Below, piece by piece: positions 34,283-49,945 of a DNA stretch of 64,000 nucleotides. The notes under the pieces are model-generated. The model did not search any database and was not told where the DNA came from. It saw nothing but the letters and a program-made list of their open reading frames with translations. Numbering within the stretch: the stretch's first letter is position 1; the number at the start of each line of letters is the position of its first letter. Where the stretch lies: positions 372,001 through 436,000 of the forward strand of contig JADNRY010000003.1 of NCBI GenBank assembly GCA_015501585.1, given 5' to 3'. Source of the stretch: Rhodocollybia butyracea (taxonomy: Eukaryota > Basidiomycota > Agaricomycetes > Agaricales > Omphalotaceae). The position numbers were made by a program, and so were the translations under genes.

Positions 34283-34645
34283 TCAGCAGCCTACGAGGCA
34301 AGATACGGGCGTAAGGACGGATGGCGGGAAAAAGGTTTCTGTGGGAGCAGACTGGGGGGCTTCGGTAGTCACTGGGTAGCTAAGTGAGCACAATGTTATC
34401 AAGAATACGAGACTATGAATACCTTGGGCTTCCGTGAGGCCGCCTACAGGCGAAAGCGTACTCGGAGGAAATTCGGTTTCCGTCGCTGCTACGGGAGCAG
34501 CAGGAACAGCGGTGACTAGGTGAACACAACGTTATTAGAATAGGCTTGTTGAAGCTGCAGTGGCGTACTTACTTCGACTTGGAGAAGCCATACCTATTGT
34601 TACAAAAGATGCGGCAACGATAGCAGAGAACTTGAAGAACCTCAT
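34283..34645 (-). CDS. Small secreted protein with repeated Pro motif
   Basis: The ATG at 34645 starts a signal peptide (MRFFKFSAIVAASFVTIGMA). Two introns then join PSR-ITAVPAAPVAATETEFPP, STLSPVGGLTEAQ and VTTEAPQSAPTETFFPPS, VLTPVSCLVGC, with the stop at 34285-34283. The mature peptide of about 65 residues contains two copies of TETxFPPSxLxPV, one per exon. This supports the splice choice, because the alternative acceptor 8 nt upstream stops at once. It is small, secreted, Thr/Pro-rich and has two Cys near its end. Such peptides may be effectors or cell-wall components; no function is claimed. Confidence 0.55.
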
Positions 34646-35249
34646 TGGAAAAACAAAAAGGGCCCGGGGGTACTTTGGAATGGGAGAGGCAAGCAGCGAG
34701 TCCTTATAAGGAATGAGGAAGTGGGACAACGTGAGTAGGTTTAGTAACGACTGACTGGCATAATCTCTAACATCGGAGGTTGTAGGTCATTATTCGGGAA
34801 ACGATATGGAAGTGGGGTTATTGCCTGTTATTGCGTGAGCTGCGCGGGTCAAACGAGTTCAGGGGGTATACTGATCAGTGATACCCGTTTGCAACAAAAG
34901 ATAAAGCCGGATTCCTGTCAGTCAATCTTGTGGGCTACCCTCTCCCGCAATTCATATTTATCTCTCCACTCCTACTACTATCATATCTAGAATTAGTTTT
35001 CAGAAACTTGAGTCGTGGTACTTGATCGTACTTGGATGTACATCTCGAGCAATCAAATCCTATGTTACAAGCTCAGTTATTATAGCTGTCTTTGACGAAG
35101 CCCCTTTCTCTTTATCGTTATCACAATCTCCCATCACAGTCATTCGGCCTCGGTGTACCGTGTCCACATCGTTGTGTTCGGGAATGCAATACCAGATGGC
35201 AAAATATAGCTTTTGGAATACATACATATACATACAATAACATTCAATT
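34646..35249. other. Intergenic gap
   Basis: This 604-bp stretch lies upstream of the small secreted protein and downstream of the pyruvate decarboxylase stop codon. It is A/T-rich around 34960-35060. The short open frames on both strands have no support. Confidence 0.35.
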
Positions 35250-37670
<2,421 letters not shown>

Positions 37671-39243
37671 AGTGTGGAAGAAACTAGAGACACGGTTTCT
37701 CGATCGCTTTTAAGTTTTTGTTTACTTCGATGCGGTCATTGATAAACAAGGAACGTGATGTCTCGAACAAGTCCAAGGTTCTATTTCAAGACTAGTCAAG
37801 ACTAGAGCTAAGAGACTAGACCATGCGAAGACGTTCTAAACTTCTAATACTGTACAATCACCGCTCTATATCTACCGGAAACTGTGATACTGAAAAAAAA
37901 AACCGTTAGCCAGAGTGCACCGATACAAAACAAGATAAAAAGAGAATAAAATTCAGATGGGGTTGTAGGATAAAACCATGCTGAAGGTGCTCTCATACAC
38001 CCCAAGGTCTTCCAATTTTGCGAATGAAGATATCTTTTTTGCATCATAACCATTACTCGTGATGGAATAAGGTTGGCGGTGTGATGTCTTGGAAAAATGA
38101 AACCGATACTGACCTGAGAGTACGTCGCAGAACAAGAAACAACTCCGAGAAAAAAAAAGGAAAATCATTATGTAATAAGAGGACCAGCCGAACTTGCCGT
38201 TTGGCCAGACCTGAACGAATCTGGAGCACTAAAGGTTGAAGGTTTAACTTCCAGTTCTTTTACACTAACAGCTAAGTATTATCTCCGAGAAAACTCTTGG
38301 GTCGCAACTGCAACGCATTGTTTCGGTTGTATCTGGCCCCATGAGGTCTAGCTACCGAAGTGGACGAAGGATAACTGGAGCAGGATAACTGGAGCAAAAT
38401 AACTGGAGGAGCATTCTTTTGCTCTCACCACCATGCATGTCCTCTCGAACTTCTACTCCTTCCTTTTCCTTTTCCCCCCTTCTGACGATTTTTTACTGGG
38501 CTCAGTATTTTCGAGCACCAAAGCGGTACAAGAGCGCATGGATATTAGAAGCTTTGCTTTCACTAGCATGGAGGCCCGGGTTGTGTCCCAGAGAAACTGC
38601 AAGAATAAGTATGACTTCGAAGCCATGTGTTCATTAAATACAAGACCTGTCATACATCATGATATGCAAGTCTTCTAGATAAATTTGAGAGAGACAAGGG
38701 AAAGAGCCTGTGCCGTCCAGTATACGAAAACATGAAAACATGGATAGCAGAAAGCAATAATCGACAATATGTGCGTAGATGGATGGGGGGAGAATGTCAC
38801 AACGTGAATGCAATGCGAGAATATGCCAAGGAAATGGTGATATGAGGGAAACGACGGACGGTTTCGGGGACAGCATACGAATTAAATTTGGGATAGGAGA
38901 GAGCTTTGAAACAGAAGGAGAGAGTGAGGGTCAGACAGGTCACTGGAGAGCCCTGATACAATGATACCATACAAGTACAGATGCTGGAACAGCGCGTGAG
39001 GCTACAAGCGTTCCCAAACGCTAATTTGAGGAGAAGTGACGACGAGCAAACGATAGCGAGCGAAGATGATAAAACAGAGAGTATCATATTCATATGACAG
39101 TGCGAAGGAAGGAAATATGGCTGAGTGGAAAACCAAAAAGTATAACGAACATTGAAAATATACATACATGCGGCTGTTAAACTTATTTTTCTTGTACCGA
39201 ACGGAGCTCTGTAATGAGTTGCTAGTAGGGTAAGAAACCAAAG
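37671..39243. other. Intergenic stretch with 14-bp tandem repeats and one weak ORF
   Basis: About 1.6 kb. Three tandem 14-bp units (aggataactggagc twice, then aaaataactggagg) sit at 38368-38409. An ATG at 38433 opens an 81-codon frame with a hydrophobic start (MHVLSNFYSFLFLFPPS) ending at 38678. It has no cleavage-like site, homology or intron, so I do not call it a gene. The MPS1 3' flank is at the right. Confidence 0.35.
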
Positions 39244-42200
39244 TTAAGGTTGTGCATTCGGAAAGGTGGGAGAGACACCTACTTCGGCTGCCTTTGCCAA
39301 CCCTTCGGGATCATCTTTAAAAGTCTGGCCTGCCTGGCCAAGCTGAATCCCATACTTGAGCAACTGGGCCATGTAAAAGGGATTGATGACCGTCTCATCA
39401 GGACGGAGTAGATCCTTCATCGTAGGTGTAGGCTCTGGTTCTGGCGCTACGGTCCATTCGTTAGAAAAACTGTTCACGTTCACAAAGCACGCAGAAAAAT
39501 AACCTACGTTCTTTCATTGCGAGCCAGTCTTCCTGAAGCAGTTTAGGAATAGTCTTCCTATCCTTGGGATTACGATCTAGACAGCTCTTGATATTCGCAA
39601 TAGCATCTGTCCGCACTTTCCTGCGAAGGTGTTCTAACCTTCTGGGCTCCCCTGAGGGTGTTTTCACGACAGGCACAGAGTATTCAGGGCATGGAATATC
39701 GTAGTTGGGATTCGGAATAGCCTTCATCTTCTGGTAAATCGTCAACTGCGAGAAAGGGGTCGAGCCGTAGATCATTTGGTACAAGATACATCCCAAAGAC
39801 CACACGTCGCTAGAACGTCCGACTTTGAGTCGTCTCATTCCGTCCGGAAGCTCAATAGCTTCCGGCGACATATAGTTCAACGTCCCAATCTATGATAACA
39901 GTTGAGCCTAAGAGAGAATAAATAAAGAAAACGAAATCACCTGGTGATCTCTTTGGATGTTTGTAGTATCATTCGCGATAGCATTTGCAATTCCAAAGTC
40001 GATCAGCTTTAATTGTCCCCTTACTAGCACAAAGTTCCCGGGTTTGAGATCAGAATGAACAATCTTCTCTTCATGGATGACTTGAACTGCCTGAAGCATC
40101 TGAAAACGAACGGTCAGTTTGATAGGTCCGGGATTCGGGCTTTAGGTGCATACCTGCTGCCAATAATATGCAACCCAAACCATATCCAAACCTTCCTGAG
40201 CCCGTTCGCTGATCAGTCGAGCCAGATCAATCTCTCCACACTCCATTACCAACAAAAGATGGCCTTTGTTTCCTCCAGGACCGGCCTTTACTTCGCTATC
40301 AACCAAGCGGATGATCCTAGAGTTGCCCTCCAAACGTTTGAGTAACGCAATCTCGTTCATGTACCCAGCCAGCGTGTCGTTATCCGTCTTGTCCAGAGCC
40401 ACTTTCTTAATAGCATAGAGTTCGCTGGCGTACGTCATGACGCGGAATACACGAGACGAGCCTCCTTTGCCAATCATGTCTAGTCGGGCATAGACTTTCT
40501 TATTTACCTGTAGACTGTTCATCAGCACACGGTCTGCACATAAGGACGAATGAGATTGTACCAAGATATGTCGGACCAGAGCGGGAGGATGGGCCTGAGC
40601 ACCTTGATTTGGTGGGGGCGGTGCAGGTCCTTTAGCTTGAGGTAGTGCGACATGCTGCTGCTGAGATCGTCCACGTTCTCTCCTCGAGTCCCGTTCACGG
40701 TCCTTTTCTTCGCTCCCAGAAAAATCGTGTACGTCCCCGCTGTCTCGATCGCCAGCAGTCCAGGTCCTACCGGGAGCATGAGTCACAGCTCCAGCTTGTA
40801 GCGAGACACTGCCTGTCGAGGGATCTGGGGCAGTTGGACTGCGTCTGTGTTTGACGGCAACACTCGCGGCGCTTTTATCATTAGGTGTCCGAACCGATAT
40901 GCTTTTGGTAGCGGGTGACAGACGTGGTGGTTGGTCTGTCACCGTAGGAGAACTCGCGCTTGTGGAATAACCACGAAGGGTATCAGAATCACGTCGTTTA
41001 TGGGTCGCACGCATGGATGGCTGATTGGGAGCTAGATGTGGGGGAGACGGAGTGTTACGAGTTCTGAGTTGATACTCATCGCGTCCATTTTCTGGAAGGT
41101 CTATTCAGAACAATAAGCAGAACGAACAAAAGTAGCAACGAGAGCTTACTTCTTCTATCTTCATCTGCGACTCGTCGAGGAGGGACCACAGAAAGTTGTT
41201 CCCTTCGAAGTCCAAGGCTACTCCCAGGTCTTGATGATGATGGACGCTGTGAGAGTTGTGATGACTGAGCAGGTACATGATGTTCATCTGGATAATCTAG
41301 AGTGATAGAGGTCAAAATCATCGACAGCCAGCTTGCGAACCACATACGCAGAGCATCACTTAAACTAGCCGACCGGCGAGGCCTCGTGGCTATGGACTCG
41401 TTAAGAGGTTGTACACCAGCACTATGAGGAGGTGGCTGAAGGCTTCGAGAAGCCATGAACGGTGGCATTCCTTCGTCGTCTTCTAAATTGGAATGAGATC
41501 TGGTACTCTGATAACTAGTAAAGACAAACCTGCGTCAGTATCTGGTCCATATGCATTACTTTCGACCAACCCATGGCCATGATCCCCATATCCAACATAA
41601 GCATCTTCACCGCCATCGCTTTCTAACTCAGCGGGAATCTCAGATATTCGATCAATTTGTGGTTTCGAACCGGTGCCTTTCAAGATCATTCGACTAGATG
41701 CAGACAAGACGCGTTGAGGTGCATCAGCTAATGGACGAAGACCACTGAGAGACTGAGAGCCATACGCAGGACGTGTAGGAACCACTGATCGCGAGGTCGA
41801 AGCACTTGGGCGAGAATGAAGGTCATCTGCGGAAGGGACCGTATTTTCCTTTTCTTCGAACTCCAGTGCAGTTGAAGCCAGCCTAGCTCGAAGTTCGTCA
41901 GTATGGCGTTTCTGTCGCGTTTCATACTGCTCTAATCTGGTCCGAGGAAGTGTCCGAATTGGTGGACCAGCACTGTCCACAACCGTTGTCGTCGGAATTG
42001 GACCCGAAGCAACTCTGTGGAATGACCTCGCAGGAGCACCTGAGGGCTTTTCACGGTCAGAGGAAGCTGTAGTTGGTCCATTTAAAACAGGATATGCGCT
42101 TTCTGAACGAGATAGCGAAGCGCGTCTGGGCGGTGGACTGGGTAGCTCAAAAGAGAAATCATTTGGCGGCGTCGAGAGCGAAGAAGTTCCAGAACCTTTC

Positions 42201-42346
42201 GAGTTGCGAACAATGTTGCCCTTGTCGTCGAGGTTGTAATCGAAAGATACGTCCAAAATAGAAGACTCGCTGGAGGATGGAGAGGATGAAGGCGCCCTGG
42301 AAGTGGGCGGCGACGACGCATAATCCTGTGGCAATGATAAGGACAT
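39244..42346 (-). CDS. MPS1: MPS1/TTK spindle-checkpoint kinase
   Basis: This is a dual-specificity kinase of the spindle assembly checkpoint. The long N-terminal part (from the ATG at 42346, [20 protein letters not shown]) is Ser/Pro-rich and disordered. The kinase domain (41014 downwards) reads [35 protein letters not shown] (Lys of VAIK), [33 protein letters not shown] (HxD), [15 protein letters not shown] (DFG), [12 protein letters not shown] (APE-like) and [19 protein letters not shown]. The HSDLKPGNF and [11 protein letters not shown] forms are characteristic of TTK/MPS1. The tail has [17 protein letters not shown]. About seven introns. A GTG further upstream at 42460 is not needed as a start. 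Confidence 0.9.
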
Positions 42347-42609
42347 GAAGGGATACAAGGGAAAAGGTGAAAGAAGAGCAACTTCAACGGGTGAACGGTC
42401 ACGTGAACAGGTATGTTGAATCTTGATGAATTTCGAAACACGAGGCAATGCACGAGGCACTATTATTATGAAGTTATACTGTATACAGGTGCTACATACA
42501 ACATTCTCTCTGTAGTTCGTGGTAATGTATTACTGTACACAGTGTAAACTACAGACATAAAGTGAGAGGGGTATGATATCATAAAAAAGCAGTACAACAA
42601 ATTGCCAAG

Positions 42610-45555
42610 TCATGTTGGCATTCCACGAGCATACCTAGCACCACCGCCCACTATCGCTTCGAGTACCCGCCACACCGCGCCTTCCGCGCCTCCATGTGCC
42701 CCACCACCAAAACCCTCTCCGCCGCCACCCAAGTTGTTGAAAGAAGCCCAAGCACGTCGGTCATAATAATTTGCTCCACCATAAGGATCGTTCATTTGAT
42801 GAGCGATGTGTGGTGCCAGCACCACACCAACGATGAGAGACAAGGACCCGTATATGACCGACTGAGGAATATACGTGGTGAGTTTGAATTGTGAAGGAAT
42901 ACGATTGGAAAGGCGGCGAAGGGATAATCGAGATTCAGAAGGCTCATGATCGTCTTCTTCTTCAACTGCGTCCTCGGCTGCGGCAGCGAGAAGCCGTTCG
43001 ACAATACCACAGTCGACACCTGCAGTACGTTGCACTCGAGCCCAGTCCTTCATAATGGTTTTGGGTATCGAAAGACCAGTTCCGCGCGAGCTGTGCATGA
43101 AAACATCCTTAACATCTAATGCATCCCTTCCCTGGAGCGTATGATGCCACTTGCGTAGAATAGCAAGTTCTGCTTGTTCTTCCTTCTCTCGTTCCTCTTC
43201 GGCTGTGCGAACCTTTTCAGCTTGAGAGGAAGTAGACGGGCCTGGGTACGCAGGTGGTTCATCTGTGGGAATAGTGGGGGTAGAGGTGGTAGCTTCCTCC
43301 TCCTTTTCAACAGCTTCTGTTTGGATATCAATCTCAGCCATCAGCCTCTCGACAGGAGCAGGTTCAGCATCAGTCTGCAAACTCGCGCTGCGCAAGAATC
43401 CGTCGTCGGACTCGGGATCGAAAAACACCAGAGGATCGTATTGGATAGCGCAGTCGGCATACTCCTATAACGGTTGTTAGCGAAGATAAGAAAATCGCCA
43501 AACTGAGATACCTTGTCATCCTCAAACTCTTCAATCCTCCGCTCAATAACCTTGCCACCAGAATACTGCCTCTTGAGTGTGGGTAGCTCCGTCTGGGCCC
43601 TGCTGGTGACCTTGCGCCTCGTACGTTTAATGATCGTGGTCACAATGTTGCCCTCCTCATCGGTGTCATCAACCGACTCTTCTACGACTGTGTCTTCACC
43701 TTCAGTGTCAGTATTCTCAGTATCTCCTCTCTCCGTCCTCTCTTTCTCTTCCTGCTCAAGCCGGCTCTGGAGCTCAGCACCCAAGCTTTTGCTGATTGTA
43801 TTAGCTCGGCTGTTGATACCTGAACCAGGCATCCCTATGGTTCCAAGCCCGCTAGTCATAGTATTCCTCATCTCGTCCATCTCGAACCGCATCCGATCAA
43901 TGGTCTCTTTCAACCCTATGTTCTGGATCTTTTGCTGTGCGAGTTCGGTGCATGCATCACGGGCTTCCTCAACTTCCCTCTCTAACTTGGATACACGTTC
44001 AACCCACTCCTTCTCCCGTTGCGTCATTTTGCCCATCTCTTCACCGTGGTTTTCATCAAGCTCTCGCAGGGCACGGATAGTAGCTTCGCGATCTCGGAGT
44101 TCCTGTCTGTATCTCTCTGAGAGAGCGAGCTGCTCCGCATACTGCTTCTGAAGCCCTTGGTAAGTCTGTGTTACAGTAGAAAGTTCTTTGGCAAGTCGCG
44201 CAATCTCGGATTCGAGGCTGTTGATTTGCGTAGAAGCAGACCGCTAGGGAGGGAATGGTTAGAGGCATCGGACACGGAAAAACAGTGAGAGTGCATTACC
44301 TCCTTCGCGCGCAATTCTTTTTCCTCTCGCTTACTTCGGGCCAGCTCCGTCCGCAACTCGTCTAATTGCAACTCTAGCTCTTCTAACTCTTGCTCCTGTG
44401 CACCAAGCTTTTTCGACGTCGATTGTTCCGTTTCCTGTAGTCTTTTGGCAAGGTCTTTATTGGCGCGTGTAAGGGCATCGAGCCGTGCTTCTGGAAGAAG
44501 CGACGCTGTAGAAGACGTAGTGGATCTGGTACCCGTCTCAGGATCAAAAACGAGATGGGTATATATTGAATCGGGGCTTCCCCTGCCGTCGTGTTCGTCA
44601 TCTTCGTCGTCAGAATCAGACGGGCGTGGCATAGGTATCCTCGAAATCGAATCCGCAAAGTCATAAGCTGTGGGAAGACGGGTCGTATTATCTTCTGGCG
44701 AACTAGACCCGTCTACTAGGAAGCGATCTCTGGTCGGTGAAGTGAACCCAGCAGATGAAGGGAAGACAGTAGATGAAGATGAGGGTGTTGTGACAGATTG
44801 AGACCCTGCGCGTGACCTTGGGCTTCTTGCAGAGCCTGAGGTTCCGTCCGAATCACCTCCACCTCCACTGGAGTAGTCTCTACCAGGAGAGGCATCGCTC
44901 TTTCGCCTATGAGGGGGTGGTCGTCTTTGATATGCAGAAGGAGGATTAGCGGACAGAGGTGTAGAGCGTTGACGTTTGTCGAGGGGAGTTTGCGGATGAG
45001 TAGGCGTTGGGGGAGGTTGCCCTGACCGAGAGGGAGGACGAGAAGGGTATCTACTGGTACCGTTGGAGCCTGACGAAGAATTAGACGAAGTAGACGAAGT
45101 CCGAGGCCGTCCTCTTATCACTCTTTCGTCTATATCATCCAGCGCTGACTCTTCGTATTTCGACACCGACTTTGACAGTTGTGCCACGAGGCTCAGAAGG
45201 GTTCCTGATTCGACCAAATACGTTTCTTCAAATTGAGAAATTAAACCAGCCATGGTTGCTTCCTGTTCTGGATCAAGAGTTAACAACCCTAGAATACAAC
45301 TTTAGTATTGTTGTTGGTTGCCGTTTTATATAGCTCTTTGCGCACCTTTTTGGTCGAGACTCTTGAAAATGTCGGGAAGATACCGAACCGGAATACCAAT
45401 CTTGTCCTCTTCCATGGACTGAGACTGCGGATGGTCACTGAAAATCTGAGCAAGTAGTCCATCGAGTTCTGCTATGCTCTCACGAGAGCGGCCATAGTTA
45501 TCCTGAGGAAACGAATCAAGAGAGTTTCATATAGAACTGCTAAGAGACATACCAT
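42610..45555 (-). CDS. Large coiled-coil protein with C-terminal membrane anchor
   Basis: The first exon is only the ATG (45555-45553), followed by a 50-nt intron (45503-45552), then DNYGRSRESIAELDGLLAQI, FSDHPQSQSMEEDKIGIPVR and YLPDIFKSLDQK-GLLTLDP. The middle is Ser/Pro/Arg-rich (44700-45130). Long coiled coils follow: LDALTRANKDLAKRLQETEQ, LEELELQLDELRTELARSKR, QRVYQ-type heptads and EKEWVERVSKLEREVEEARD. An acidic block (TDTEGEDTVVEESVDDTDEE) precedes a conserved segment. Near the C-terminus QSVIYGSLSLIVGVVLAPHI is a single membrane span, with a Gly-rich tail after it. The architecture suggests a tethering or motor-adaptor protein on an organelle membrane (inference). No family recognised. 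Confidence 0.7.
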
Positions 45556-46196
45556 TGTGGGTTCCAATGCTTATAGCTTGTGGGGTATTCCAGGCTCCAG
45601 TTCGCGAATGAGATGTGTTCACAGAAGTACAAAATAATAAGCCTGTACACTTAGGCTTCCTCTGAATCCTCCAGAAAGTTTGGAGAAAAGTTGAAACAAT
45701 GGTGTTGGTTTATGGTCAAGAACGTTCAATTTCAATTTTCATTGTTGGAAGATCACATTGTTTACATTTTCGGCATAGCCGAGCGCTTACTTTCTGCCTC
45801 CAAAAACTTGTTTGCCACTGAGTTACTCTTCCTTTTCCTTCTGTCTCTTCGTTCCTTTTGTCCCTCTAACGAAAATTAAGCTCAGCGTTCTCTGGTTACA
45901 CTGTCTAACTGTCCGAAGCTCCAGTCAACCGCGGGACCTTTGGAAAGCACAAGTCTTGACTCTTGAGTAATTTATTGTAAAGTTAGTAGCTTTGACTTTC
46001 TACTTATACTCAAGTCTTTCGTTGTACTCGTGCTATTTGACCCCTCGTATTGCTCTCATAGTCTCACTCCCCTTCGGTTTACCGAACAGACTCCAGTGGA
46101 CATCGTACAGCTTCGACTCTTTTGACTCTACATACGATCGTATCGAACTGACTGTGCTCATCTATTTGCTTAGGCTTGACTAAAAGGTTGCTCAAA
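45556..46196. other. Divergent promoter region
   Basis: About 640 bp between the diverging coiled-coil and Ser/Thr-rich membrane protein genes. It is pyrimidine-rich on the plus strand near 45830-45860. No gene supported. Confidence 0.35.
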
Positions 46197-47651
46197 ATGT
46201 CTCTAGCATCATCTGGCGCTGGTTTGTACCACTTTTAAAACTTGTTTTCATCTTGTTGATTCTCTACAGGCTTGACGGGTGTGAGCACGCATGCAGATTC
46301 CGCTTCGAACACCAGGAGCAGCGCACCCACTTCAGCGAGCTCCTCTTCTACCTCCTCTACCTCTTCTATAATATCAATATCATCACCTTCGACTAGCAGT
46401 GACCCAACTACAGCAACGCCTGTTAGTAATACTGAATCCTCCAGTACTTCGGCTTCTACTTCCTTGAACAGCACTACAGCCTTGACCTCGTCAAGTGCTC
46501 AGTCGCCAAGTAATGCAAACTCTACTTCTACAATAAGCAGTACTCTCACTGCACCACTGACGACTTCTGTTCAGGCGACAGTCATGTCCACTGATAGTAA
46601 TGGGCAAGTACACACAGCGGTCATTGAAACCGAGACTGTCTTTTCTTCAGGTTCCATTGTTCCAACCGCCGCCCCTGTAAACAACAACATTTCCTCATCT
46701 TCTTCATCGAACACTGGCCGAATCGTGGGGGGAGTTATCGGCGGAGTTGGCGGACTGCTAGTAATACTGGCTGTCCTCTTCTTCGTCATGAAGAGACAGC
46801 AACGGAGACGCGACTTGGAAGACTTCGATGGCAATTTTGACCCTGATCGTATCGTCAGAAGTGGTGGACTTGGCTCCGGAAATCGAGACAGCATGGCCAG
46901 CAGTGACACCGACGGATTTGTCTATGCTGGTGGCGAGAAAGCAAAGGCTAAAAAGGCTGCAAGGAGGGCAAGTCGACTTATGGAGGGCGATGGAACTTTA
47001 CCAAATATTCCTGTTGATGGGATCAGGAATGCCAAGTTGGGTCCAGAGATGCAGGAACTCATGTCTGCCTCCGCCGTCACATCGAGAAACAACCTGCTTG
47101 ATGAAGAAGGTATGGACGACGAGCCCCACAGTCCTTACCGCACTCCCAGCCCTTATCATGCCCCTCTCCCTCCCAACTCCGCATCTTCTGAGGGCCATGG
47201 AGGCATAGGGGGGATGATGAGCCCTACACGAGTGCCCAACAGCAGGCCAGCGTCTATGGCTATGTCAATGTCAGGATCAGCAACATTGTCAGGGCATGGA
47301 CATAGCCCGACATTCACCGGATACACACGGCCTCCCTCTTTTTACGGGAATCACACCTACGGCGGATCGTTGCCAGGATCACCACTCCCAGTTAACACGT
47401 ATGGTGGCTACGCGATGTCTCCCGAGCGATCGCCTTCGCCAGTCGTGTCATCCGCATCTGGACCAAGTGGGTACGCAAATGCGCCTATATCGAGAAGAAG
47501 GTTTTCGAATGGTCCTGGCGCTCTTAATCCTGATGCCACCAGAGATGCTGGGGCCGTGGTTTCAGCAAAAAGATATTCCTCTGGTCCATTGGCTATAATG
47601 AACCCTGATTCGCATGGAGGTGGCCCTGCGGAGGGTCTTCACCTATCGTAG
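46197..47651 (+). CDS. Ser/Thr-rich single-pass membrane protein (sensor-like)
   Basis: The ATG at 46197 gives MSLASSGAG, then after one intron LTGVSTHADSASNTRSSAPT. A 140-residue Ser/Thr-rich ectodomain follows (typical O-mannosylation target). Then come SNTGRIVGGVIGGVGG and the membrane span LLVILAVLFFVM with the stop-transfer KRQQRRR. The cytoplasmic tail (about 280 residues) is Pro/Ser/Gly-rich, with PHSPYRTPSPYHAPLPPNSA. The layout (Ser/Thr mucin-like rod, one TM with Gly-rich lead-in, basic anchor) resembles Mid2/Wsc-type cell-wall stress sensors, but no cysteine-rich WSC domain is present and no N-terminal signal peptide is visible. An upstream exon could supply one. The sensor role is inference. 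Confidence 0.72.
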
Positions 47652-48587
47652 TTCAGAAGATAGACTGAGCCCTAAGGAGGATTTCCTGAGTCTCATTTGA
47701 CTCTCCTCGCTTATTGGCAATCTCCTTTTCGTAAGTATTTGGATTGTCTGGCATCCATCAAAGTTCTCAAGCGCTAGGGATATCTTATATCTACCTTCAT
47801 ATCATTTTTCTTACTCGTCTTGGGACGTTACGTTTGCCTTGGAATTTCGTTTTTTTATCTTACGTGCACCATTTCACACTCCTCACAGGGACTTACATGC
47901 ATACTGCATCTGCCATTCTTTTGATTATCTTATATCCGGGCTTGGCTCAAGGACTCTTTTATCCTAGTTGCATACAATACCTAGAGACCTAGATCGCATC
48001 ATCTAGAATGATTACTTTCTCTTGCATTCTTTCTGGATTAATATAAGGCCTTTGCCTCTACTCCACTCTACTCATAGAGTAGGCCAACAACTTCAAGATA
48101 ACTTTGCAACTGTTAGCTCTTCTCTCTTCGGGGCCGAGACAAACAGGTATGTCGTTTCTTCGTGGGTGGTTCCTGAGACCTATACAGATTTACGGGACCG
48201 CTATCTGATAGCAAATTAACTACCATTCACAGAATCCTATAGGGGATTTGTTGGGAGATATCCGGAAAGAATAAATCATCGTAGACCCGATGGAATGCCT
48301 GTATGTGTCTTTGTTTCTGTGGTCCAAGTTTGGATCCGAAGCCAAGAGTGAAGCTAGTCAAGTCAGACGACGACAACTTTCTGCCATTAGGCTTGTACAT
48401 TGAGATCTTGGCCTACAATATTCCGCCTTCGACATCTGTTTTCATAGAGCTTGTCGGAAGCAGGAGTTTTGTGGTAGATATTTCGGAGATGCAGACTAAG
48501 CAGAATCCCAGAATGCGTCTAGCATTTCACAGAGAGAAAAAAGTATAAAAGCACCATGCAAAACAACAATCGATGGTCATTGCAGAA
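47652..48587. other. Intergenic gap with xylanase promoter
   Basis: About 936 bp. The only clear element is a TATA box (tataaaa, 48544-48550) about 38 bp before the xylanase start codon. An 82-codon frame (48303-48548) overlaps this promoter and has no support. The rest holds nothing recognised. Confidence 0.4.
48544..48550 (+). promoter_or_regulatory. TATA box of the GH11 xylanase
   Basis: A tataaaa heptamer sits 38 bp upstream of the preferred ATG (48588), a normal spacing for a short-leader fungal gene. Strong TATA boxes fit inducible plant-cell-wall enzymes. Confidence 0.5.

Positions 48588-49945
<1,358 letters not shown>

Noticed and set aside
38453..38678. Small overlapping frames on both strands near 38.5 kb
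   Set aside because: A hydrophobic start on the plus strand is suggestive, but no cleavage site or homology; noted only in the intergenic entry.
42347..42460. Upstream extension of MPS1 to a GTG at 42460
   Set aside because: Non-ATG start, with an ATG at 42346 giving a normal N-terminus.
48303..48548. 81-codon frame with ATG upstream of the xylanase
   Set aside because: It runs across the xylanase TATA box and resembles no protein I know.
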